Counted from the stretch's first letter, positions 1 through 8,546 are shown. The stretch: DNA of 36,835 nt from Caldivirga sp. (GCF_023256255.1 NZ_JAGDXD010000032.1:1-36835); one strand, 5' to 3'. Program-made: numbers and translations. The notes: generated from the letters alone by a model not told the origin.

Positions 1-346
1 TAAACCAATACAAGCCACGCCTAAGATAAACAGTCAAAACACCAGAACCATTAGGAAGAACTTGAACACTCCAATTATCAGCTAGTAGTGGCCACCACTT
101 ACCATTAAGTGTATTGTATGCTGCTAATGCTGTCCATGTTTCAGCACGGCCCATTAAATTGTCTGGGTCATATGGGTTCCAGACTGGTACACCTGGGGCG
201 TAAACTATAGTTGTGGGTATAGCAGCCGTTATTTGAGTCTGTTGGGCATAAACCGCTTTAACGGATAGTACTAGGAGTGCTATTAAAACTAGTAATAAAC
301 CATAGGCTACTTTAACCCCCATTGAACCATGACTTTTACTTAACAT
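1..346 (-). CDS. ABC transporter solute-binding protein (family 5 type), N-terminal part only
   Basis: This gene runs off the left edge; only the first 115 codons are present. The ATG at 344-346 (read on the minus strand) opens a signal peptide of a short basic stretch, a hydrophobic core and an A-x-A-like end at VYA before QQ, about residue 34. The mature start has the IVYAPGVPVWNPYDPDNLMG pattern, followed by a WPLLADNWSV segment and an LTVYLRRGLYWF segment. The same blocks occur in the two other solute-binding proteins of the window (5318-7636 and 34681 to the end), so this is a third paralogue. Family-5 proteins bind peptides or oligosaccharides outside the membrane for an ABC importer; the glycan genes next door favour sugar. 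A GGTGAG Shine-Dalgarno-like run lies just upstream of the ATG. It is divergent from the gene at 553. The C-terminus cannot be seen. Confidence 0.85.
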   Translation of the reverse strand, partial: MLSKSHGSMGVKVAYGLLLVLIALLVLSVKAVYAQQTQITAAIPTTIVYAPGVPVWNPYDPDNLMGRAETWTALAAYNTLNGKWWPLLADNWSVQVLPNGSGVLTVYLRRGLYWF

Positions 347-349
347 GTG

Positions 350-355
350 CTCACC
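350..355 (-). promoter_or_regulatory. Shine-Dalgarno-like site of the left-edge solute-binding protein
   Basis: On the minus strand this reads GGTGAG, ending three bases before the ATG at 346. It matches the GGTGA core complementary to archaeal 16S rRNA 3' ends. I see no strong TATA box at the leaderless distance here, unlike most genes of the window, so this mRNA may carry a short leader. Spacing is tight, so confidence is moderate. Confidence 0.4.
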
Positions 356-511
356 AGACTAATAGGTAATTACTTCTGCCTAATAAGGTCATATTCAGAC
401 GATGTACAATGCTAACTATAATGTATCTAAGGTGGTATAATAATTGAGTTTAGCTGAGTTTAATTGTGTTTAATTTAAATTTACATTATTGCATTAGGGG
501 TTGAATAGATG

Positions 512-527
512 CTATATTATTAATATT
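512..527 (+). promoter_or_regulatory. TATA-like region of the gene at 553
   Basis: The AT-rich CTATATTATTAATATT run is the best TATA-like segment upstream of the ATG at 553. The left half would start the mRNA about 11 nt before the ATG, where a GGTGGAG run (539-545) could serve as ribosome binding site; the right half would give a leaderless mRNA. It is probably the promoter of the two-gene unit 553-3198. Confidence 0.4.
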
Positions 528-552
528 AAGTATCCTTTGGTGGAGTTAAGTT

Positions 553-2013
553 ATGGGGACTAGGTGGGTAATCCTTATTGTAGCAGTAGTAGTCATTATT
601 TGCGTGGGGTTACTTATCATTATGCGCATTACCTCGCCTTTAGGGGAAACTATGGTTTCGAAGCAACACACCTACATTGTGATGGAGTATAAACCCTTCT
701 TCCCATCATACGGATTATCCAGTGAGGCAGTACCGTTGACTGCCTACTGGAGTAATACATCAGCGATTATTGAACAGGAGGCGTTATGGTTAAGTTGGGC
801 TGGTGTTGATGCGATTTTAATTGACTGGAGTCCAGCAACAATGGTTAATAATATTACGTGGATTAATTGGCTTTACATTGACCATACCACGCAGTTACTT
901 GAGGTTTACCATGAAATGGACTTAGCCCACTTACCCCACCCTAAGGTCATTATCCTTGTGGGTATTGATAATGGGCCGCATAGGGCTAGTATCCAAGTCT
1001 TAAACTACATACTTAACTGGATATATACGCACTATGTTGAGAACCCTGATTTAAACAGTTCACTATTCTACTATGATGGTAAGCCAGTCCTAGTTATGCT
1101 TGACGGTAGCTTCACTAACCACACGTTTAAGGATCCTAGATTCACAATATTCTTCATGGGCTTTCACCTTGAGAATATTATGAATGCGCCGCCGTGGAAG
1201 CCTTACCACGGTAATCCATGGTGTTACTGGAGTTGGATGGATGGTATTTTAACGCCGGTGGTTGTGCATTGTAATGGTTCATCATTAGCTGTTACTGTTT
1301 CAACAGCCTTCTTCCCAGACATTAAGCCTAATGATGTTGGGTGGACTGCGCCGGGTGCTGTGGGTAGGGAGAATGGTGCAACTTTGATTCAGGAGTGGGT
1401 TATCCCAATGATCTATAGGCCTAGATTCATAATTGTGAGTGACTGGAATCAATTCTCCGGCGAATGCCTACACTCAACTGGACCCTACCTAGATCAGTAT
1501 AGTCCAGAGTATTCGCAGGATATTGAGCCAACGTTTCTAAACAGTACAGGATGCATGAGTAAGTGGCGGGGTGGATGGGGGTATTATTACCTTGTGCTTT
1601 TGAAGGCATTAATAATGCTTTACAGTGGTGAGACACCTAATGCAACCATTATGGCTATTGCTTACCCACTGAATAATTACACGATATACACGCAGCAGTC
1701 ATCAGTATTAAATACCACAAAAAATTATATTGTGTTAAATGGCTACATTATGCCCATTAGGTGGGCTTACGTTGGTAAGGCTCCAAGTAGCTTCACCGTA
1801 ATATTGGATGGTAAGGTCATCGCCACTAACCTTACTGCAACATGGTTTATGCTTAACTTATATAATTTACCTAAGGGTTGGCATACAGTGAAGGTTATAT
1901 CAAATGGTGCTATAACATACTTCAACCTAACGGAGGCCTACTATGAGTTAGTTAATGCCTCCAGTAGGCCATTGCCCTGTGAAGCTGAGGTTTCATTCTA
2001 CTATGCAGGCTAA
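553..2013 (+). CDS. Membrane-anchored, secreted GH99/GH71-like glycosidase candidate
   Basis: The 486-residue protein begins with one hydrophobic segment (about residues 5-25) that should act as a signal anchor; the rest would lie outside the cell. The body has features of the GH99/GH71-like TIM-barrel superfamily: a GVDAILIDWS strand near residues 84-93, a strand ending in Asp (LVMLDGS, about 180), and a SDWNQFSGE motif (about 296-304) followed by a DQYSPEYSQDIEPT-type segment. The last 100 or so residues look like an accessory beta-domain. Many N-x-S/T sequons and several Cys support an extracellular place. The stop is followed within about 12 nt by the oligogalacturonate-lyase-like gene, so they are probably co-transcribed. 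The substrate is unknown; the family assignment rests on motif resemblance only, and it could be a non-catalytic glycan-binding relative. Confidence 0.6.
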   Translation: MGTRWVILIVAVVVIICVGLLIIMRITSPLGETMVSKQHTYIVMEYKPFFPSYGLSSEAVPLTAYWSNTSAIIEQEALWLSWAGVDAILIDWSPATMVNNITWINWLYIDHTTQLLEVYHEMDLAHLPHPKVIILVGIDNGPHRASIQVLNYILNWIYTHYVENPDLNSSLFYYDGKPVLVMLDGSFTNHTFKDPRFTIFFMGFHLENIMNAPPWKPYHGNPWCYWSWMDGILTPVVVHCNGSSLAVTVSTAFFPDIKPNDVGWTAPGAVGRENGATLIQEWVIPMIYRPRFIIVSDWNQFSGECLHSTGPYLDQYSPEYSQDIEPTFLNSTGCMSKWRGGWGYYYLVLLKALIMLYSGETPNATIMAIAYPLNNYTIYTQQSSVLNTTKNYIVLNGYIMPIRWAYVGKAPSSFTVILDGKVIATNLTATWFMLNLYNLPKGWHTVKVISNGAITYFNLTEAYYELVNASSRPLPCEAEVSFYYAG

Positions 2014-2025
2014 TGGGTGGTAAGT

Positions 2026-3198
2026 ATGGTTAAGGGTACTGTCATTAGGTTGAAGCCAATTGAGTACGCTGATCCTGAGACTAAGGTTCAGGTTATTAAC
2101 CTTACAGGCGATTTGGGTGGGTCAAGGCATCCATACTTTACTCAGAATTTATTCACGAGAGGTGGTGAGGCCATGGTTATTTCCTCAATGGTTAAAGGTG
2201 AGTGGCAACTCTTCCTACTTAGGCTTTACGATAATGAGGCCATTCAATTAACAGAAGACCCTGGAGGCACCCCACCCAGTAAGCCTTGCCTAGACGCTGT
2301 ACATAATGTCATCTACTACTGGGTTAAGGGTGGTGTACTTAAGAGGATTCATATAGATGACTTAAGCGATGAAATCATTTATAAAATACCAAGGAACTTT
2401 AATGGATCAATACTATCCTGTTCAAACGACGGCAACTACATAGCCTTTGCCTACAGCGAAGTGTTTAAGGATAGGTTCAGTGAATTTCAGGTTAGGGAAA
2501 GCTTCAAGTTAAATATGTTCCTTAAGCCCAGGAGCATTATAATTAGGCTTAACACTGCAAGGAATGAGTCCGACGTTATTTGGGGTGAGGATGAATGGAT
2601 TACTCACGTTAACATTAACCCGATTGACCCTAACGTGATCCTATTTAATCATGAGGGACCCTGGTACTTGGTTCAGAGAATGCATATTGTTAAGGCTGAT
2701 ACCTATGAGTATTGGCCACTATATGTGCAGAGGCGTCTCATTGAGATGGTTGGCCATGAATTCTTCACGAATGATGGACGCGTAATTGCACAGTATGGTA
2801 AGCGTTCAAGGCCAGGTAGTGGTAATTGGGTTTACTATGACATGTTCATTAACATTGATGGGTCAGATTTAAGGTTATTTAAGTACCCAGGCCCTAAGCC
2901 AGGGCACATAAAGGCTAATAGTACGGCTAAGATGGCTGTTGGGGATAGGGGTTACTTAACTGGTGATTTTAAGGATGGGGACAAGTACATAGCCTTAATT
3001 AAATATAATGAGGTTGAGCTTAAGGTTGATATGACATTACTCTGCAGGCATGATTCATCATGGACTAATGATGCGCACCCCCACCCAATATTTACACCAA
3101 ACGACGAATACGTGGTCTTCACTTCAGATAAGGGTGGGAAACTGAACGTATACCTCTGTAACGTTAAGGATAGGGTTAAGGAATTGGGATGGTTATGA
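2026..3198 (+). CDS. Oligogalacturonate lyase-like seven-bladed beta-propeller
   Basis: The sequence follows the oligogalacturonide lyase (Ogl) family along its length: the early NLTGDLGGSRHPYFTQ and LFTRGGE segments, FNHEGPWYLVQRMHIV, GHEFF, GHIKANSTAKMAVGD, and a C-terminal LCRHDSSW and HPHPIFTPNDEYVVFTSD pattern. Family enzymes cleave short 4,5-unsaturated oligogalacturonides by beta-elimination in the cytoplasm, using a Mn2+ held by three His and one Gln. Counted from the ATG, the three metal His appear as H294, H351 and H353, and the base-type Arg in QRMH as R218, but the Gln position seems to be Asn (N348). There is no signal peptide, as expected. I chose the ATG at 2026; an in-frame GTG at 2017 is possible. 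It is tightly linked to the upstream gene and converges on the GH2 gene. Confidence 0.82.
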   Translation: MVKGTVIRLKPIEYADPETKVQVINLTGDLGGSRHPYFTQNLFTRGGEAMVISSMVKGEWQLFLLRLYDNEAIQLTEDPGGTPPSKPCLDAVHNVIYYWVKGGVLKRIHIDDLSDEIIYKIPRNFNGSILSCSNDGNYIAFAYSEVFKDRFSEFQVRESFKLNMFLKPRSIIIRLNTARNESDVIWGEDEWITHVNINPIDPNVILFNHEGPWYLVQRMHIVKADTYEYWPLYVQRRLIEMVGHEFFTNDGRVIAQYGKRSRPGSGNWVYYDMFINIDGSDLRLFKYPGPKPGHIKANSTAKMAVGDRGYLTGDFKDGDKYIALIKYNEVELKVDMTLLCRHDSSWTNDAHPHPIFTPNDEYVVFTSDKGGKLNVYLCNVKDRVKELGWL

Positions 3199-3203
3199 TA
3201 ATG

Positions 3204-4880
3204 TTACTTTAATTTTAAGAATAACTCAGCCACAGTCCTAGTGGCTAACTTGGGTCTCCTATCCCTAGTGTATAATCCTTTAGTATTCAGTATCACTCTC
3301 CTTGGGTTCTGTGGGGTCCTGAAGTCTGCGTAGTTCCATATGTGTAGTCCCCTTACGTATGGTTTCTTTGCTAATTCCTCAATGTACCTTCTTAGGAATA
3401 ATTCCTGGTACTCCTCACTCCACGCTACTGGTGGTTCATGGTGTAGTCCAGGATACCCCTCTGCCCCGAATTCCGTTATTATTATTGGCTTATCCGGTAT
3501 CATTGAGTGAACCTTCTCAATAAGCTCAATAAGCCTACCCACGCCAGCCTCAACATCACCAGTCTCACTATACCAGCCAAAGTAGGTGTTTAGGGCTAGT
3601 GCATCACCTAGGCCTAGCGCCTTATCCTCAAGGTGCCTATGTGAAGTGTATATGACTGGCCTAGTTGGGTCTAGGCCCTTAACATGCTTAATTAACTCAC
3701 CTAGAAACACCCTAGCCTCATCAATAGTGCTGTTTGGTTCATTAGCAACACTATACATGACTACGCTTGGCCTATTCCTATGCTGCCTAACCATCTCACT
3801 AATAACCCTCTTAGCCTTCTCCAAGTAGGCCGCATCCTTGAAGTGAATATCCCTAAGCCCAACAAGCGGTGCCTCTAGGATTACCAGCATCCCGAATTCA
3901 TCAGCTAAATCAAGGTGGGCGTTGGAGTATGGGTAGTGGCTTGTCCTGAAGGAGTTCGCGTTAAGCCTCCTCATGTTGTAGAAGTCCCTTATTAAGACTG
4001 GGCCAGGTAGGGCTCTGCCGAATATTGGGTAATCCTCATGCCTACCGAAGCCCTTAAGGAATATTGACTCACCGTTAAGGTAGAATCCACTTGGCTTAAC
4101 CTCAAAGGTCCTGAAGCCAACTCTCTCAATAACCTCATCAACAGCATCACCACCCGTAATTAACCTAACACTCAACCTGTAGAGCGTTGGGTGCTCAATG
4201 GACCATGATTCAACACCCTTAACGTAATCCTCAAAAGACCCCCCAGAAGCCCTACTGTAAACCACTGAACCAGACTCATCGGTAAGCTCAATGCTTAGGC
4301 TATAGGGCCTACTGCAGTTTACAGTTGGCTCAACCCTAAGGTAACCATCATGCCTAGTAACAACTATTAAATCATCGATGAAGCAGTCACGCGTGAACTC
4401 AAGGTAAACAGGCCTATGAATACCACCGTAGTGGAAGAAGTCGAAGTATGTTGAGTTCAAGCCCTCCCCGGGTGGTATGTTAGTTGGCCTTAACGTATTA
4501 TCAATCTTCACGGTGATCCTATTCCAGCCACCATAATTCAGCCTAGGTACCTTAAACTTGAACATCGTGAATGAACCCTCATGATCACCAAGGTACTCCC
4601 CATTAACCCAAACCCTAGTTAAGTAACCAGCACCCTCAAATACAAGCCATGGTGTTAAGCCATTAAACTCCCTAGGCACGTGAAAATCATACTCATACCA
4701 AGCAACACCAGAGTACTGATCCCAATCGGGATTCTGCTCATTCCAACTAGCCGGCACATAAACCCTACCGGAAGCCTCAAAACCCCTAAACCAACCACCA
4801 GACTCACCAGCATCACTCGGATCAAGCCTAAAACCCCAAAAACCACCTAACTCCAACCTAAACCTAACACCAACAACCAT
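3204..4880 (-). CDS. GH2 beta-glucuronidase-like glycosidase
   Basis: A 558-residue GH2 protein with the usual order: N-terminal jelly-roll sugar-binding domain (about 1-160), immunoglobulin-like domain (about 165-260) and catalytic TIM barrel (265-558). Catalytic residues are visible: acid/base E381 in SVANEPNS and nucleophile E470 in IITEFGAEG. The GFGRHEDYPIFGRA and FRTSHYPYS blocks are typical of beta-glucuronidases, and the C-terminal LNTKGLYTRDRRPK carries the N532-x-K534 pair that reads the uronate carboxylate in this subgroup. It likely releases glucuronate, or a related uronic acid, in the cytoplasm; no signal peptide is seen. A TATA box TTTAAAG (4904-4910) centred 27 nt upstream gives a leaderless mRNA starting at this ATG. 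It is convergent with the lyase-like gene and divergent from the solute-binding protein. Specificity beyond a uronic acid cannot be read. Confidence 0.88.
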   Translation of the reverse strand: MVVGVRFRLELGGFWGFRLDPSDAGESGGWFRGFEASGRVYVPASWNEQNPDWDQYSGVAWYEYDFHVPREFNGLTPWLVFEGAGYLTRVWVNGEYLGDHEGSFTMFKFKVPRLNYGGWNRITVKIDNTLRPTNIPPGEGLNSTYFDFFHYGGIHRPVYLEFTRDCFIDDLIVVTRHDGYLRVEPTVNCSRPYSLSIELTDESGSVVYSRASGGSFEDYVKGVESWSIEHPTLYRLSVRLITGGDAVDEVIERVGFRTFEVKPSGFYLNGESIFLKGFGRHEDYPIFGRALPGPVLIRDFYNMRRLNANSFRTSHYPYSNAHLDLADEFGMLVILEAPLVGLRDIHFKDAAYLEKAKRVISEMVRQHRNRPSVVMYSVANEPNSTIDEARVFLGELIKHVKGLDPTRPVIYTSHRHLEDKALGLGDALALNTYFGWYSETGDVEAGVGRLIELIEKVHSMIPDKPIIITEFGAEGYPGLHHEPPVAWSEEYQELFLRRYIEELAKKPYVRGLHIWNYADFRTPQNPRRVILNTKGLYTRDRRPKLATRTVAELFLKLK

Positions 4881-4903
4881 GATTACTCTGGAGTATAGGC
4901 AGG

Positions 4904-4910
4904 TTTAAAG
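4904..4910 (-). promoter_or_regulatory. TATA box of the GH2 gene
   Basis: The minus strand reads CTTTAAA, centred 27 nt before the ATG at 4880, which fixes that ATG as a leaderless start. Confidence 0.6.
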
Positions 4911-5290
4911 TATTGAATGAGGATTCTTAGTTTACCTCAGAATACGGTTAACTTAGGTTGACTGGACTAGTAGGCTTTGGAAGAGGAGAGGTTATAGGTG
5001 ATTTTTAAGGTAGGTGAGTTTTCATTGCTTAATGGATTATTATTTACCGCTTTCAGTTACTTTAAGTAACATTATTAACGGTATATAACCTTTAAGGCCC
5101 TAATAATTATGCAGCATTAATGCAGGTATGTGATATAGCGCTTAGAGATTGAAACCTTGCTTATGGACGTTTAGATCCTTGGACTTAATATAAAGTATTA
5201 TTAATCAAAGTAATATTTATTAGCATATTAATATAATACTATTGAAATACTTGGTAATGATGAGGTATCGTACAATTGTATTAATACATA
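4911..5290. other. AT-rich intergenic region between divergent GH2 and solute-binding-protein genes
   Basis: About 380 bases without a convincing gene. It lies between two outward-facing promoters and is therefore the natural place for shared operators, but I found no clear long palindrome. A short run near 5143-5158 ending in GATTGAAACC looks like the end of a CRISPR repeat, but it occurs once only. No tRNA or ncRNA signature was seen. Confidence 0.5.
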
Positions 5291-5298
5291 TTTATAAA
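5291..5298 (+). promoter_or_regulatory. TATA box of the complete solute-binding-protein gene
   Basis: TTTATAAA, a near-perfect crenarchaeal TATA box, centred about 24 nt before the ATG at 5318. This implies a leaderless, strongly expressed mRNA, as expected for an abundant surface binding protein. Confidence 0.75.
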
Positions 5299-5317
5299 TC
5301 ACTACTGCTACTACTTA

Positions 5318-7636
5318 ATGATGAAATCAATAATAGTAGCTCTAGGGATGTTAACTTTAGCAATAGTGTTATCTAGTGTAGTTTATGCACAAGAGTTCAC
5401 CGCCATTAATTCACAGTCATCAACCTACATTTACTCCCCTGGAATACCTGTATGGAATCCTTACACTCCAGGTAATTTAATTGGTACTTTAGGTACGTGG
5501 ATGCCTATGGCTCTCTATAATCCTATTACTAATGAGTTTTGGCCTGTTTTGGCTAGGAATTGGAGTATTCAGCTTCTTCCTAATGGTTCAGGTGTCTTTA
5601 CTGTTTACCTTAGGAATGATGTTTACTGGTTTAATGGTACTGCAGTAATGCCCTTCACTGCCTGGGACGTTTACACAGAATTCTACATTGGCGTTAAGGT
5701 GTTTAAGTACTTTTACCCATTCATGCAGCCCCAGTACGCTGATGAAGATGTTAGAGTAATAAACAACTACACAATACAATTCCTATTCCAGAAGTGGAGC
5801 CCCACTGAATGGATTTTCATACTTACAACAGCAATATCAACACCATATGAGGCTTGGAAACCCATAGTGGATAAGCTTAAGACAGTTAGTGCGGCGCAGG
5901 CCTTAACTTATGCTAATAATGTAACTGAGTTCGTTCCACCATACTGGAGCCTATACCCATATTACTTAACGTTCATCAGTACTAACACTATGGTTGAGAA
6001 ACTTGAGCCAATGTACTTTAACGGCATACCCCTATTGGCTACTTGGGTTAAGATATTCCCATTCAACACCTTTAGTTATTACCCAGAGGTTGATTCAATA
6101 TTCCCTGGTGGTAATACTCAAGATTTAGCCCTTGAAATTGCCGGTAAGTCTAATTGGGGTTATGTTGGTTTAAGTTCATCCCAGATTCAGACCGTCATGC
6201 AGCATGGTTTCGAGAACATTAATCTATATGCGTACTCCACGTATGGTATTGCAATTAACCCCTATAACTTCCCGACAAACAACATGTGGCTTAACTTAAA
6301 GTTTAGGCAAGCATTACTGTATGTCCTAAATAGAACTGCCATAACTGCTTCATGGGGTTTACCCGGTGTACCGAATTCATCATGGATAATGCCAATGTGG
6401 CATAATACACCTAGCCCAGATTACATATTTAGTACTTTCCCACAATCCGTGCGTAGCCTTATAGTTACGTTTAACGTTAATTGGAGTAAGGCTGCTGAAA
6501 TACTTGAGAGTGCAGGATTCTATGAGAAGAATGGCCAATGGTATACACCAAGTGGCCAACCAATAACAATGACGTTAATGGCCCCAGCCCAGTTCACTAA
6601 CCAAATGACCTCCATGTCGACTGCAACAGTAGAATTAACTGAGTTTGGAATACCCACTAAGCTACTTGGTGAGGATGTAGCCACGTATCCTAGTAGAATC
6701 TTAATTACTGGTGATTACCAGGCAGCGGATTACTTCGGTCCTGGGATTGAAAGTTACTACACAGGCTTCACATCATGGGTTAATCCATTTGACAGCAACC
6801 TATTCATAAACACTTCACTTGCCTACCCATTCCAGTGGCCTAACGGTACATGCACACCAGTAAGCCTGCCTTCGCTTCAATTACCCAATGCAACATTGGT
6901 AACGTGCATTAATAGTACGTTAGGTTGGATTAATGTGAGTAACTTGGAATTAGTGTACTATGCAGCTACACCAGGGAGTAAAGAGTATGAGGTTGCGACG
7001 GAAGTATTATTCGCATGGTGGCAATACTTCGTACCTCAGATAATGTGGGGTGAGAAGCTTGAGCCTCAGCAGGTTGATCCACACGTCTATGATATTGATT
7101 GGGCTTATAAATGCTCTAATGCGCCGAGTGTTCAAATGCCTATTGGTCCAGCTAACCTATTCGCTCAATTCGTAATAATGCCACCACAGCAGATTATTGG
7201 GCTACAGGCTGGTGTTTGGATGCCTGGTCCATTATTCTTCGGCGGCATCACCCCACCCGGCGTAATACCTCCCTTAGCTGAGGCCATGCTTAATGGCTCC
7301 CTATGGACTAAGTACGCAAACTACGCATCCTTCCTAGGAGTATCACCAGGCAGTTTCAACATGGCCTGCATAGCCTCATACTTCCACACAACGTACACTC
7401 CAGTGACAACCATGACCACTTCAACTACAACAACCACTACTACAACAACCACTGCCGTAACAACAGCCACCACCACAGTCACTTCAACAGTCACATCAAC
7501 AAGCACATTAACAACCACAACAACAGCAGTAACAACAGTAACCGTGACTAAGCCAGTAGTATCAACAACATTAATAGCAGGAATAATAGTAATAGTCATA
7601 GTAATAGCAGCAATAATAGCACTAAGAAGAAGATAA
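5318..7636 (+). CDS. ABC transporter solute-binding protein (family 5 type) with Thr-rich stalk and membrane anchor
   Basis: A 772-residue secreted protein. Residues 1-24 are a signal peptide ending VVYA before QEF. Residues 25 to about 690 form the binding domain, with family-5 hallmarks such as WPVLARNWSI, DVYWFNGTAV and repeated F/W-rich segments; this family binds peptides or oligosaccharides. Residues about 691-750 are almost only Thr, Ser and Val, a stalk probably O-glycosylated in this setting. A final hydrophobic helix (about 751-769) followed by RRR anchors it with the binding domain outside. Two close paralogues sit at the two ends of the window. No permease or ATPase gene is nearby. 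The position between a uronate-type GH2 gene and a Bat-type regulator suggests an oligosaccharide, perhaps uronic-acid containing, as ligand; that is inference. Confidence 0.88.
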   Translation: MMKSIIVALGMLTLAIVLSSVVYAQEFTAINSQSSTYIYSPGIPVWNPYTPGNLIGTLGTWMPMALYNPITNEFWPVLARNWSIQLLPNGSGVFTVYLRNDVYWFNGTAVMPFTAWDVYTEFYIGVKVFKYFYPFMQPQYADEDVRVINNYTIQFLFQKWSPTEWIFILTTAISTPYEAWKPIVDKLKTVSAAQALTYANNVTEFVPPYWSLYPYYLTFISTNTMVEKLEPMYFNGIPLLATWVKIFPFNTFSYYPEVDSIFPGGNTQDLALEIAGKSNWGYVGLSSSQIQTVMQHGFENINLYAYSTYGIAINPYNFPTNNMWLNLKFRQALLYVLNRTAITASWGLPGVPNSSWIMPMWHNTPSPDYIFSTFPQSVRSLIVTFNVNWSKAAEILESAGFYEKNGQWYTPSGQPITMTLMAPAQFTNQMTSMSTATVELTEFGIPTKLLGEDVATYPSRILITGDYQAADYFGPGIESYYTGFTSWVNPFDSNLFINTSLAYPFQWPNGTCTPVSLPSLQLPNATLVTCINSTLGWINVSNLELVYYAATPGSKEYEVATEVLFAWWQYFVPQIMWGEKLEPQQVDPHVYDIDWAYKCSNAPSVQMPIGPANLFAQFVIMPPQQIIGLQAGVWMPGPLFFGGITPPGVIPPLAEAMLNGSLWTKYANYASFLGVSPGSFNMACIASYFHTTYTPVTTMTTSTTTTTTTTTTAVTTATTTVTSTVTSTSTLTTTTTAVTTVTVTKPVVSTTLIAGIIVIVIVIAAIIALRRR
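7388..7569 (+). repeat. Thr-codon low-complexity tract (stalk of the solute-binding protein)
   Basis: An ACA/ACC/ACT-rich tract coding for about 60 residues that are mostly Thr. It is a protein stalk between binding domain and membrane helix. The same kind of tract begins at 36774 in the right-edge paralogue. Such DNA is prone to length change by slippage or recombination between paralogues. Confidence 0.8.
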
Positions 7637-7708
7637 GTATTTTAGTCCTGCTTAAAAATCACTAGAAATTATTTTCTTCTTCACTTGTTTAGGGATTTGA
7701 GCTAAGGT

Positions 7709-8422
7709 TTAAGAGTTATTGTCCTCAATGTTAAATAGTGTTCTTATTATTTTGTTTAAACTGTTCCTTATGTATTCATCTAATGTAGCCTTGGATAGGC
7801 CTAATTCTTTAGCTAATTCATCAAGCTTAATTCTCCTAGGAATCTCAAAGAAGCCTCTTCTGTATGCGTGCCTCATTATTCTTAACTCTCTGGGGCTTAG
7901 GAGGAGCAGTGCTTTACTCATTACCGCTGGCATTAAATCATTAATGTTAATTTTATCTACATTAACGTGATTGACATTACCGTTCCTACTAATCATGTCT
8001 ATGAATGCTGATGTTGATGATTTACTTGGGAAGATGAAACCCCAGTGTTCAATACCGTTCTCGTAAATTGCCTTAACCTCAATGCCGCCTAGGACATGGG
8101 CCATGTACCTTGTACTATCCCCTGCATCACCCTTAAGTACAATTTGAATATTCTTGGGATAACCGTAGTTAAGCGGCTTAATGCCTAAAATAGCCTTAAT
8201 GTTCCTATGCCTACTAATGATATTCATGATTCTCCTTAAATCAGCCTTACTCCAAACCTTTAAAACAGCAAACTCAAGTACGTAATCCCTGGATGCGTCA
8301 ACATACGTGTTAAACACATTGAAGGTGTGGTCAATATCACTAGTTTTAATTGTCCAATCAGTTAAATGCTCGTAATCAAATTCAATATAATTATACTCAC
8401 TTCTCTTAGTGAATAACCACAT
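7709..8422 (-). CDS. Bat-type helix-turn-helix transcriptional regulator
   Basis: 237 residues. The C-terminal part (about 175-230) matches the bacterio-opsin-activator type HTH: LSPRELRIMRHAYRRGFFEI, then IPRRIKLDELAKELGLSKAT and DEYIRNSLNKIIRTLF, with the recognition helix at GLSKATLDEYIRNS. The N-terminal 170 residues form an alpha/beta region without a motif I recognise; in this family it usually senses a signal or ligand. A CTTTAATT box (8443-8450; AATTAAAG on the coding strand) about 24 nt upstream gives a leaderless ATG. The gene is convergent with the solute-binding protein and stands alone, so it is a plausible local regulator of the glycan genes. The link to those targets is inference only. 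Confidence 0.78.
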   Translation of the reverse strand: MWLFTKRSEYNYIEFDYEHLTDWTIKTSDIDHTFNVFNTYVDASRDYVLEFAVLKVWSKADLRRIMNIISRHRNIKAILGIKPLNYGYPKNIQIVLKGDAGDSTRYMAHVLGGIEVKAIYENGIEHWGFIFPSKSSTSAFIDMISRNGNVNHVNVDKININDLMPAVMSKALLLLSPRELRIMRHAYRRGFFEIPRRIKLDELAKELGLSKATLDEYIRNSLNKIIRTLFNIEDNNS

Positions 8423-8546
8423 GTTTAATTAAAATCTTAAGGCTTTAATTAATTTTTCTACCTTAATAATTATTAAATAGAACCATTAGCATTAAATAGG
8501 AAGTTAAGGGAGGATTCAGTTAAGACATTGTGTGAGTAAAAATTAC

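Noticed and set aside
5143-5158. CRISPR-repeat-like end (GATTGAAACC)
   Set aside because: A single copy; no repeat spacing or second copy in the window.
5255-5330. C/D-box sRNA candidate (AATGATGAG C-box-like run)
   Set aside because: No CTGA D box at a suitable distance and no C'/D' pair; the sequence is better explained as promoter.
7321-7599. 92-codon minus-strand frame rich in Val
   Set aside because: It is the complement of the Thr-codon stalk tract, which yields long Val runs by base composition only.
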